From: Strobilurus pachycystidiatus
Taxonomy: Eukaryota; Basidiomycota; Agaricomycetes; Agaricales; Physalacriaceae
Assembly (NCBI GenBank): GCA_019915135.1
Contig: JAHLMK010000009.1
Span: 868,001 to 932,000 of the forward strand
Reading direction: 5' to 3'
Length of the DNA: 64,000 nucleotides
Below, piece after piece: positions 37,301-46,000 of the stretch. Position 1 is the stretch's first letter; each line of letters starts with the position of its first letter. Under the pieces are notes generated by a model, which worked only from the letters and a program-made list of their open reading frames with translations, was not told where the DNA came from and did no database searches. The position numbers and the translations under genes are program-made.

Positions 37301-38058
37301 CTCCCAAAACTCATCAACCCCTGCCTCCGCCTCCGCCTCCACCACCCCCTCAGACGCAGCCGTATTATCATGCTGCTGCAGCAGCTTCTTATCGGCCCTT
37401 CGGTGGCGGGTGGCACGCGCATCAGCCGTATGGCGGCGGTCATACTACGGCGTATGGATACGGCTACGCGGCATCCGGGGCACCACTGCCTGGGACGGTC
37501 TATGCCGGGCCTGGGACACAGCCGTATGCACCATCTGGAACCCAGCCATATACACCGTCTGGGACACATCCGTATGCCCAGTCTGGGACGCAACCGTACA
37601 CCCCGACTCAGACGCCGATCAGCTGGCAGAGCGCTGCTACGCCTGCCTCGTATGCTGGTGAGCCCCCGATGTACGCTCGCCCACCGCCGGATCCGGCGCG
37701 GCAGTACCCTAGTCCTACTCCTCCGCCGTCGCAGCGGGATTCGACGTCCGCACCTCCACGAGATTCGGCGTCTGTACCTCCAGCTCCGTCACCTCAGCCG
37801 CCCCGGCCGCCGAATCGCTCGTTGCAGGAGCTGACGGAGGAACTGAGGGATCTGGTTTCGGATGCGCCTGAGAAGGTGGCTGTCTTTTTGCAGGAGCATC
37901 CTGAGATGCAGCAGCTCGTTCTCCAGGTCGTGAACTCCACCTCTGCGGTGAGCGAAGCCGTGGATACATCCAGCGACAAAGACGACGTAGCCCAGTCCTC
38001 GATGGATACCTCATCCTCTGGATCCAATGCCCATTCTCCGTTACCATCTGAATCATAG
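34342..38058 (+). CDS. JmjN-JmjC histone lysine demethylase of KDM4/JHDM3 type with extended PHD finger
   Basis: Seven exons (34342-34631, 34680-35134, 35184-35444, 35495-35756, 35805-36402, 36463-36732, 36793-38058) sum to 1,133 residues plus TAG. JmjN is at about 59-97 (GIPVFKPTMDEFRDF to PPKEW). JmjC covers about 250-420. Iron ligands are H299 and E301 (HVEDMD) and H387 (GYHAGFN). The 2-oxoglutarate lysine is K317 (FGAPKFWY). The KDM4-specific zinc site is complete (C345, H351, C417, C419). An extended PHD finger at about 544-660 contains CCLC, WCAHRDCA, CAACTR and FHVSCAR. A Tudor-like stretch may follow (SGVFEVLLCRVIE). The last 300 residues are Pro/Gly/Tyr-rich, with octapeptide repeats. 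The family removes methyl groups from H3K9/H3K36 in chromatin. All catalytic residues are present, so activity is expected. Yeast Rph1/Gis1 instead end in C2H2 fingers, which are absent here. Confidence 0.9.
37513..37608 (+). repeat. Four 24-bp in-frame repeats encoding an octapeptide (GTxPYxxS)
   Basis: Four consecutive 24-bp units encode GTQPYAPS, GTQPYTPS, GTHPYAQS and GTQPYTPT in the disordered tail of the demethylase. Third-position differences show that the repeat is not brand new. Nearby Pro runs and PYGGG/YGYG stretches make the tail low-complexity. Confidence 0.9.
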
Positions 38059-38679
38059 TTTTTGACATCTGTATTATTAACGTTATTATTGACATGGTGT
38101 ACTTTCTCCTTGCGCATGCGTGCTACATACTTATCAGGTTATCGATATACCCTCAACAGAATTGCACTTATCGATATCAATCGTGATTACTGTAGTAGAG
38201 TCGGTGAATAGCCAGGAACGATCCGAGATTCGACAAGGTCGACGTCGCATTCTGAACGCTTCATCCCTCGACGCACGACGAGAACGCCAGTGTGAAGTCA
38301 CCATCTCGGAGGAAGGGGAAACACACGAGGCTGTTTGAACCAAGACTTCGAATTCCAAGAATAAGCAGAGAGCAACTCAATTGTGGCGTAATGATACAAG
38401 AAGTAAATGAACAAAATAAAATCTGTACAGTATGCTGACAGAAGGACTGCAAAGCGCTTACAATTCAAGCTAGGCAAAACCGATGAACGACGCTGGGTGG
38501 TAAGGTACGGCTTGTAGGCACTTGTGTGCGCATTGGGTGTAAGCAAAACAATAAGATTCAAAAAGGTACGCATGCATTAGCTGGAAGAATTACAAAACAG
38601 ACATGGAAAGCATCACTTTGAGACATTTCCGAAAAAGTAGAAAAAAAATGTTTGTTAAAAGAGTATTCGTAAGAAACAT
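38059..38679. other. Intergenic region between KDM4 and hydrophobin 1
   Basis: This is the convergent 3' flank of KDM4 (+) and hydrophobin 1 (-). From about 38260 onward it is part of the duplicated segment described separately. No gene was seen. Confidence 0.5.
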
Positions 38680-39182
38680 CTACAAAATGATGGGGACACA
38701 GCCAAGCGAGATAAGGTTTCCCTATGGAGAGCATAAGAACACTAGAATCAGGTCTAACGTGTCCGACTTACGTGGCTGTTGTCCGTGCAGCAAACGGCGT
38801 TAGCGCTGCATGCACCATTGTTCAAGCCAATGATGCTGATGGGGCTGCATGTCAAGCCACTGTGGTATGAATCAGTCAGCCGTTACGTTCAGTGCAGTTT
38901 GATTATCTTACACGGCGACGTTGAGGTTCGGGAGGACGATGCCGAGGAGACCAAGCAAGATGCTGGTAATGGGGTCGGAAGCCTACATTCAAGGAGTGGT
39001 CGACATAGGACTCTTGAATACTGAGAAATGATACTCACCTGAGTGACGGTGTTGCAGCACTGGATGGGACCAGTGGAGCAACTGGGCCCATCAGTGCGAA
39101 CATCAAGAGGCGTGGCGGCCGCAATGAGGGTCATGGCAAAGAACAAGGAGGCAAGGAGGGCAAAAGCTCGGCGAGCAAACAT
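38680..39182 (-). CDS. Class I hydrophobin (copy A)
   Basis: Four exons (39039-39182, 38912-38982, 38772-38859, 38680-38721) of 144, 71, 88 and 42 nt encode 114 residues plus TAG. A signal peptide (MFARRAFALLASLFFAMTLIAAA) precedes the eight-cysteine hydrophobin pattern. The visible elements are CSTGPIQCCN, LTCSP, GACSANAVCC and LGCVP. Spacing, with a long hydrophobic stretch between the CC doublet and the third cysteine group, fits class I. Hydrophobins are secreted and self-assemble into amphipathic films on hyphae and fruiting bodies. The paralogue at 42866-43380 has identical exon lengths. A TATA box lies about 100 bases upstream. Confidence 0.95.
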
Positions 39183-39282
39183 CTTGAGGGAGCGAAAAAG
39201 CTGGTGAGGCTGACTAGGATTAAAGAATGAGGCAGGAATCGATGCGGAATGCTCGAATGGTCTTCCTCTCGTTGTCCCCAAG

Positions 39283-39293
39283 CTTTATATACC
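39283..39293 (-). promoter_or_regulatory. TATA box of hydrophobin copy A
   Basis: The minus strand reads GGTATATAAAG about 100 bases upstream of the ATG at 39182. The surrounding sequence (GAATGGTCTTCCTCTCGT and CCCCAAG on the plus strand) is conserved at the same place in copy B, which supports function. Confidence 0.65.
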
Positions 39294-39970
39294 CTGTCTT
39301 CTCAGTGCAGTTAGAGCAAGGCTTCGGGCGCGAAAATTGGCCGTGAGAGTACAAATCGATTCGGATTTTTTCTCGATGAGCTCCCGAGCAGACGGTGTCG
39401 TGTTAGCTTTCATATTACAACGTGGCGTGTGGCTCTCATATTCAGCGCTTACCATAGGGGTAGGCAACGAAGTAAAACCACCACAGATCCACGTCGAAAA
39501 GTCACTTGCACGATGTTTTGGCGCGATTAAACAAGAGCATCTGTAGGCTGTCATAGAGAGAGCAGACAGGCAAGGAGGCATCGTGACGGCTGCAATGCAT
39601 CGGGCGTCCACTGGCATCGGAATTCTTGCGAGAGTACTAGTACCGGGGCGAATCCGAGTCGAAGTGGATGTCTGGACGCAATTCTTTCTTGAGTTACTGC
39701 TTCCCCGTGATTAGAGCCCCACGTCGTTCTACCAGCTGTTCCACGATTGTCACATGATGTTCCGCGATGTATTATTTTCGGTCATTCAGCCACATCTACC
39801 TTGTTTACGAAGCCGCGCCGGGCTTCGTGTCAGGGTCTCTGTGCTTCTGGATTCCTGCGGTCAAGGACGGACTTACTAGCGAAGAAAGTTACCGCTTGAC
39901 GTTTACGAAGACGGAGCGGCGCGAGGTGCGAAAAGAGCGCAGAGCGGTGGGCAGGTGACCGTGACGTCGA

Positions 39971-41189
39971 GACTCAAGGTTCTCTGGTTTGTGTCTGATT
40001 GGATATTATGTAGTGCTCCGGAAGGAGGCTAAAAGGATGCTAAGACGGTCCACTTAAAGCATGTGCGGAGCTATTAATGTGTACTTTCAGTGACTTTCGT
40101 CATTGCAATTTCTTAAGAAGAATGCCGACGACGAAGGACTCGGAGTAACGGATATCTCGGTGTGAATGGGAGGTGGCGGCCTATGGATATGCCACTACGG
40201 CGCGTACCTTCACTAGGAGGGAGTGGCATCCGACTATCGACAATGGATATCGGCTTACCTACAGGATGATATTCAGTACGTGTCAAGTAAAAAAGGTGTG
40301 CGTAACAGAGGTAGGCAGAAAGGCCGCACAGATTGAGTTTCATAGTAAGCTTGTGAGTCCAGGTAAGCATATTTATATATAAGACGCGGGCATCGCGAAT
40401 AACGGCGACCGTTGCGATAATGGTGGAGAGAAAGAGAAGGCGGCGTTGTGTGACAATGCTTGGCACGACAGAGCGTCTTGCCGAGGAGATGCCAGCTGTA
40501 GACCAGTTAGTTCTTGATTTGACTTGGCCATACTAGTGCTTCTACAGCAGTTGGACAAGTACCAGCCGATGAAGAAACGATGGGCCACATCGACTTGTCG
40601 TGATGGGTTGAAATTTTTGATCGAGCCGTCCTGCCGGATGATGGCGGAATGGTGAGCAATGCGCAAGGATTCTCAACAAAGTAGATGAAAACCATAGTCT
40701 TTTCTCTGCAACAATAGAGGGTACAGGTGGACGTTGGGACGAAGTGGTGTATGAGGTATTTTTATTCAAGCCGCACGGCTCGATCCGAACTTTTATCCCC
40801 GCCAACAACATCATCACGAGTCGATGTGGCCCATCGTTTCTTAATCGGCTGACATGTTCTCATTCTAAACTGAAGTAGAATGAGTATATTGTTCCATCAG
40901 TGTCGCACAGCACAATGTGTCTATGATCGTAGACGGTCACCTCAGGCCTCTTGAGCTTTGTCGGTCGAGTTCCCAGCCACAAATCCGCTGTCATCGCACA
41001 ACATGCTGACCCCCGCGTCGGAATTTTCTTGTATGACCTCAGTCTGTACAAAAACGGCCAATTCATAGCATCTGGGCAGCTAGGTGTAGGTACCGTTGAT
41101 GCCTCAATTCCAACCCAGATCATGTCGGCTGTGTTGACTATTCAAGAGCTTAAAGAACTATTTGATACTCAACCTCCTACGAATTGATC
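39971..41189. other. Inter-copy spacer, no intact gene
   Basis: Separates duplication copies A and B. It contains a fragment at about 40400-40490 resembling the sequence just upstream of the UCH37-like gene. Short frames on both strands have no domain. A TATA-like ATATTTATATATAA lies at about 40368-40381 but leads to no recognisable gene. Confidence 0.4.
40395..40490. repeat. Fragment similar to the promoter of the UCH37-like gene
   Basis: GATAATGGTGGAGAGAAAGAG, GTTGTGTGACAATGCTTGGCA and a following CCGA-type word match AGATGGTGGAGAGAAAGAG and GTTGTGTGACACTGCTTGGCA at about 49131-49180, in the same order. This looks like a duplicated promoter fragment or a shared dispersed element. Confidence 0.6.
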
Positions 41190-41369
41190 TCGAGACTGAT
41201 TCTCGGCGCACGGCGAGAACGCCATCATTCGGGCAGGAGCCATGAGAACGATAGTATGAGCTCCCAAACTCGGAGGAAAGAGAAACACGCGCCGAGACTG
41301 TTCAAAACAAGACTTCAAGAAGAAGCAAAGAACGTTACGACACAATCGTGGCGAAATGATACAAGAACT

Positions 41370-42680
41370 TGTAGAAGCGAACGACCCACGGCTTCAAGTA
41401 GAGTACCTTGAGGACTATTGATCACCGACATCGTCCACATACATGAAGCTAATCATAGTCGGAAAATACGCATATGATGTTTAGCCGGCGATGTTGCTGC
41501 AGCTCAACTATGATCTGACTGCCAATCTGTGAACTTGAAGGATCCTGCTGTGAGCGACTAGTCTCCCGATCAGACACAGACGACATACGTTGACCTGCTG
41601 TCCGTTACAGCAAGTTTCCTGAGTGCGTCCCATTATACTTGATTGGGCGCACTTTTTCCGTAACACCCGCCGCAGAGAGGTTGAGGAGTCCCTGGGGACA
41701 ATAGACACCCACCGTCGACGAAACAAAATGGCGACTAGACTATGTAGTAGGCTCGGGCGAGTCGGGTGTAGAATGTATTGTCGGGATAGGACTCAGGGGC
41801 ATAGTAGCGCTAGAGCCTAGCAAACATCTGAGGCTGCAACCTGAGGCTGTAGGATATGCAATTGATTCTCGGGCTCAGCAATCAAGTCAATAAAAGGCTT
41901 GAAAACGTATCGAATGTCTGTGGATCCGGACTCTGTAGTCAAAAGTCAACAGATGATCATAGTTGCGGAAAGAGTCACCCACGACCTATAGGAATATAGC
42001 TCAAGCCTGTGTGGCCTGCCTGGATCGCCGTCGATGAACGCGACCTGCGATTCCAAGGCGCGCACAAGGTTGGCAGAGCGCTTTTCGAGATGTCGGACCG
42101 ATAGTAGAGCGCTAGTCAACGCTTCGAGAGAGAACTTGATCTGCAGCGACATCTGAGACGTCGCCGGCGTCGGCCAGATGCACGACCTTGACGTCGCAGG
42201 CATAGGAAAGTCCCACATATTGGCGGCATGCGCAGTGGGTCCGACCTATTCTGAAAATACCGCTTCAGAGGGCAGACAATAGCGACGGCAGGAAGTACGC
42301 ACCTAGGAGCGCCGTTGTGGACGTTGAGCCCCGCCTGCGCGCCGTTCGCTGGGGCGGCATTGAGTTCTTTAGTCGCGTCTGCTCCTTTTGCTCCATCTCC
42401 ACCATCTCCTGCTGCATGCGCATCCGTTTGTGTCCCGTCGGCCATATTCACTCCTCGCCTACTTTGGTACACGTCTGGCAGACCGGCGTCTCGCCTGAGC
42501 ATCGGGCCTTTTTGTTCGACATCGGTGGCAAGCTAGCAACACTTGGCTTTCAGCGCCGTTGTCGGGAGGACATCGGCGTCGGGCGATATAGAGGTGGCCT
42601 CCGCTGGAGAGTGCGAGTCTATCGTGAAGAAGGTGGACCTGATGACAGTCGAGCCTTTTCCGAATGAGGCAATCAGTGAT
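41370..42680. other. Unrelated 1.3-kb block inserted in duplication copy B; possible small gene
   Basis: This block has no counterpart in copy A. On the minus strand an ATG at 42445 opens an Ala/Gly-rich frame (MADGTQTDAHAAGDGG...) that ends at a GTGCGT donor after about 48 codons. The possible continuations at 41946-42240 do not join in a single long frame. A CC-containing frame near 41610 (TQETCCNGQQVN) faintly recalls a hydrophobin cysteine doublet. I cannot support a definite gene. I see no clear terminal inverted repeats at the block borders. Confidence 0.3.
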
Positions 42681-42865
42681 AATGCTTACGGCGTGTAGGC
42701 TCTTGTGTGCGCATTGGGTGTAAACAAAACAATAACATTCAAAAAGGTACGCAGGCAACAGCCAGAAGAGTTACAAAACAGACATGGAAAGCATCACTTT
42801 GAGACCTTTCCGAAGAAGTGAAAATTGAAGTCGGTCGTAAAAAGATATCCGTACTTGAAAACTAT

Positions 42866-43380
42866 CTACAAAGTGATGGGGACGCAGCCAAGCGAGATGA
42901 GATTATCCTGTAAAGAGCATAAGAACATGAGAATTGGGTTGAATGTGTTTAACTTACGTGGCTGTTGTCCTGGCAGCAAACCGTGTTCACGTTACATGAA
43001 CCGCCTCCAACGCCGATGACGGTGATGGGGCTGCAGGTCAAGCCACTGTAGTATGAATCAGTCGGCCGTTTACGTTCAATGCAGATTGATTATAATATCT
43101 TACACGCCGACGGTGAGGTCCTGGAGGACGATGCCGAGTAAATTAAGTAACTTGGCGGCGGCGGGGTCGGAAGCCTGCGATTTGATGAGTGATTCAAATC
43201 AACATGAGGCTCGCGAGTCCTGAGAACAACACTCACCGTAGTAACTGTGTTGCAGCACTGGAGGGAGCCAGTGGAGCAACTGGGCCCATCAGTGCGAGCT
43301 TCAAGAGGCGTTGCAGTCGCCATGAGGGTCATGGCACAGAACAAGGAGGCGAAGAGGGCAAAAGCACCTCGAGCGAACAT
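42866..43380 (-). CDS. Class I hydrophobin (copy B)
   Basis: Four exons (43237-43380, 43104-43174, 42958-43045, 42866-42907) have exactly the same lengths as copy A and encode 114 residues plus TAG. The signal peptide ([23 protein letters not shown]) precedes the eight-cysteine pattern: [25 protein letters not shown] and LGCVP. Differences from copy A cluster between cysteine groups (for example [11 protein letters not shown] against DPITSILLGLL), while the cysteine frame is fully kept. The gene therefore looks functional. One extra cysteine sits inside the signal peptide. About 500 bases upstream of the ATG the promoter region is interrupted by a transposon, which may alter regulation relative to copy A. 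Confidence 0.95.
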
Positions 43381-43485
43381 CTTGAGAGAGCAAAAAAGCT
43401 GGTAAGCCTGTTCGAGAGTAAGTAGTGGAGGATGCAGGGATCGATGCGCAGTGCTCGAATGGTCTTTCCTCTCGTCTCCCCAAGG

Positions 43486-43495
43486 CTTATATACC
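43486..43495 (-). promoter_or_regulatory. TATA box of hydrophobin copy B
   Basis: The minus strand reads GTATATAAGC about 105 bases upstream of the ATG at 43380, at the same position as in copy A. The flanking GAATGGTCTT(T)CCTCTCGT is conserved between copies. Confidence 0.65.
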
Positions 43496-43533
43496 TTTTC
43501 TTCTCAGCGCAGTCAGAGCAGGGCTTCGGGCAT

Positions 43534-43555
43534 GATCAAAGTGTCAGCTTTGATC
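43534..43555. repeat. Perfect 8-bp hairpin in a small copy-B-specific insertion
   Basis: GATCAAAG, six-base loop, CTTTGATC. It lies in a stretch of about 58 bases present in copy B but absent from the same position in copy A, just upstream of the TATA region of hydrophobin 2. Confidence 0.7.
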
Positions 43556-43880
43556 GAGTCTGCGGCAGCCTGCCTACGGGAGACTAGGAATTTGGCCGTT
43601 AGAGATGAAGACGATTGAGATTCGTCCTTGATGTGTCCCCGAGCAGTTAGTGTTGCGTTAGCTTGCACATTATGGCATGGCGTATGGCTCTAAAATTCAG
43701 CCCTGATCAGAAGAGTAGGCCACGAAGTAGCACCACCAAGATCCGCGTCGAGAAGTCAGGTTGATTGGCGCAATATTTTGGCGCAGCTGAGCAAAAGCTT
43801 CTGGAGGCTGTCGTAGAAAGAGCAGTGAGAACGGGGAGCATCGCGATGGCTGCAGTGAATCGGAGCATCCACTAGCATCA

Positions 43881-45379
43881 AAAAGATGACAGACTTTTCT
43901 TAAGATTTGTCGGTGAACACCGGGATAAGATAAGCTTGTCGACTCATCTTATGTTTTCGGTCTGCTTTGAATTCATGAACACGATGTATATTTCAATGTA
44001 TCTACTACACACGCACTACGACTTGAGTTAATCTAATCTTGACTGAAACTCAAGTCCCAAAACTTGAGACACCAGCTTGAGCCCGACTTGAGTTCAACTT
44101 GAGAGTTTCGGACTTTGGAGTCTGTCAAGATGAGTCAGGCTTAAGATTCCAGACTGGCGTCGTGAGCTCAAGTTGGGCGAGCGGACCCATGCCCCAGCAA
44201 GACGGTCTAGATCTGTCATCTAGTCAGCATGGGAGGGTAGGCGTCGAGGGCAGCAGTCGACGCGCAGCACCCAGAACAAAGAGACTGGATTTAAGAAGGG
44301 AAACTTCGACGCTCGTCGTGCTCACCACGATTGACCGACCAGCCACGATGGGCGAGCAGCCAGGGTGACGTCGGGGCAATGAAAGGGCCTGTCAAAATCC
44401 TCGGCCGGTGACATACCAAGCTAGCCGTTGCCGTAATCCTCGGCTTGTCGTCGTCGTGCCTTTGTTAGGCCCTCGCCGTCCGTGCGAAGCGACCGCTGCC
44501 GTCAACACTGTCAGCGCGAAAACGAGAAGGAAAACGACGCACCCGAACTGTCCTAGTGCCATGCCAGCAGTCCTTCATGGGTTCGTGACACACCCCTCCA
44601 TGGAACAGTCGTCTCCAATGTGTTCGTAACGCGTAGCCGGCGGGAATGCCAGTGAGGTCGTCGTTGGCGTCGTCGCTGCAGAGCAGGTGTCGGGGGGCGC
44701 GCCGGCGCTGTGGTCGTCGTCGCGGTGGTGGTGGTTGAAGGAAAGGAGCAAATGCCGAGTCGGCTTGGCAACCACGGCAACGTGTTCAGGCCGAGTTGAT
44801 GTGCAAAGTGCATCGGCACGGGACAGGCACGCGACCGCGACTTGCCATTTTCAAAGTCCGCCCTTTGTTCTTTCGCCATCACCACCGACTTTTTCATTCC
44901 CTTCTCTGACTCACGGTCGACGCCGCTTGCACACACCTTACACCCCATTGACAACTGTGAGTAGCTTCTGTTCAACGACTGTCTCAAAATTCACGCACTT
45001 TCCCGTTCATAGGTGTTATCATTAGCCAAAGCATGGCCGCTTTCTGGTAATCGCTACGAATCGGAGATTGTGCCCGTCAAAGAGAAGTAATGTCTCGGCG
45101 TCAATTACCATTCAAGATAGGTATATCCATTATCTCATTGCTCATCGTCTCTGGGATGTCTCTGGTAGAGTATATACCTGGTATATATTACTTGTTATAT
45201 CAATCTATGGTTGCCAGGGGGGGATATTTAGTCAAAATTTGAGTCAGTACTCGAGTTGGAACTCAAGTTTGCTCTTGCTCGATAGCTCAGAATTGTGCCC
45301 ACAAACATAAGATAAGTCGAGAGCTTATCTTATCCCGGTGTTCACCGACAATTCTTAAGAAAAGTCGGTCTCCTTTCAT
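43881..45379. mobile_element. Non-autonomous TIR DNA transposon, ~1.5 kb, Pack-MULE-like
   Basis: Terminal inverted repeats of about 55-60 bp flank the element. The left end contains GACTTTTCTTAAGA and then GTCGGTGAACACCGGGATAA; the right end carries the reverse complement with few differences. Immediately outside both ends is the 9-bp direct repeat CTAGCATCA (43872-43880 and 45380-45388), a target-site duplication. Paralogous copy A has the single-copy site (CTGGCATCGGAATTCTTGCG), giving an empty-site reference. Exact termini could shift by a few bases because both ends read GATGA. Subterminal ACTTGAG/CTCAAGT words recur near both ends, as expected for transposase-binding sites. There is no transposase. 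A 9-bp duplication with long TIRs suggests a Mutator-like element; hAT or KDZ (8 bp) cannot be excluded. Confidence 0.85.
44850..45016 (+). other. Captured promoter/5' UTR-like sequence with a spliceable intron inside the transposon
   Basis: The plus strand has a pyrimidine-rich initiator-like stretch (TTTTTCATTCCCTTCTCTGA), then a canonical GTGAGT donor at about 44957 and an acceptor TTCATAG ending near 45013. The layout matches the 5' UTR intron of a highly expressed fungal gene. An ATG soon follows (45033) but reaches a stop after five codons. This suggests host-gene capture, as in Pack-MULEs. Inference from architecture only. Confidence 0.4.
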
Positions 45380-45790
45380 CTAGCATCAGAATTCTTGCGA
45401 CAGTACTAGCGGGCGGCGAATTCGAGTCGGAGTCGATGTCTAGTCCCCACATGACGGCCGGATAGCCGACGCCAGTGCTTGACGCATTTCCTCCCCGAGT
45501 TTTTGCTTCCCCATATCTGAGCCCCGCCGACCTCGTTCGACCGGAGAATGAGCTGTTGAACAATGTTCTGCAGTGATGTATCTTCATGGTTGTTGATCAG
45601 CCACATCTCCCTTATTACGATGCCGCGCCAGGCTTCTTGTCACGTTCTCCTTCCTTCTGCCAGTGGAGTCCTGCGGTTGACGTTGGAGTTACTACTAGTA
45701 GCGAAGAAGCCACCGCTTGACATTTACGAAGACGGAGCGGTGCGAGGTGCGAAAGGAGCGCAGAGTGGGCAAGTGACGTCGGGGATCTGG

Positions 45791-46000
45791 ATATTGAAGT
45801 TCAAGCTTCAAGGCGGATGAGAACCAATGAATAATTGCCAGTAGTAGCGAGGAAAGGCCCTTTCTGGACCACGAGTATAACTTCTCCAGATCTTTCCCAG
45901 TGAAACTCAAACTATTTCCTGAACAACAACAGGTTACAGACATATCTAAGACACCTACAGCACGAAACACATTACAGTGAAAAATTGGTATATGGGTATC
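45791..46000. other. Spacer between duplication copy B and the HNH nuclease gene
   Basis: Short sequence holding the 3' flank of the nuclease gene. No gene seen. Confidence 0.4.

Larger units (their letters stand above)
38260..39970. repeat. Segmental duplication, copy A (hydrophobin 1 with flanks)
   Basis: About 1.7 kb, colinear with copy B at 41190-45790. Matching blocks include the 3' flank (GGCGTAATGATACAAGAA versus GGCGAAATGATACAAGAA), the 3' UTR (TTGTGTGCGCATTGGGTGTA in both), all four exons and three introns of the hydrophobin gene, the TATA region, and the distal upstream part (CGACGAAGTAAAACC-type and GCCGCGCC(G/A)GGCTTC blocks). Copy A lacks the two insertions found in copy B and so shows the ancestral arrangement. 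Confidence 0.85.
41190..45790. repeat. Segmental duplication, copy B (hydrophobin 2 with flanks), split by two insertions
   Basis: Blocks homologous to copy A occur at about 41190-41370, 42680-43880 and 45380-45790. Between them lie a non-homologous block of about 1.3 kb (41370-42680) and a TIR transposon (43881-45379). Removing both would restore colinearity with copy A. A small additional insertion at about 43531-43588 contains a hairpin. Confidence 0.85.

Noticed and set aside
41508..41726. Frame with TQETCCNGQQVN that recalls a hydrophobin cysteine doublet
   Set aside because: No signal peptide, no further cysteines in the required pattern, and frames upstream are broken. One CC pair is not enough.
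44553..44987. 144-codon minus-strand frame inside the transposon
   Set aside because: It begins at a non-ATG codon, is low-complexity (Thr/Ala/Pro/Arg) and has no transposase motif.
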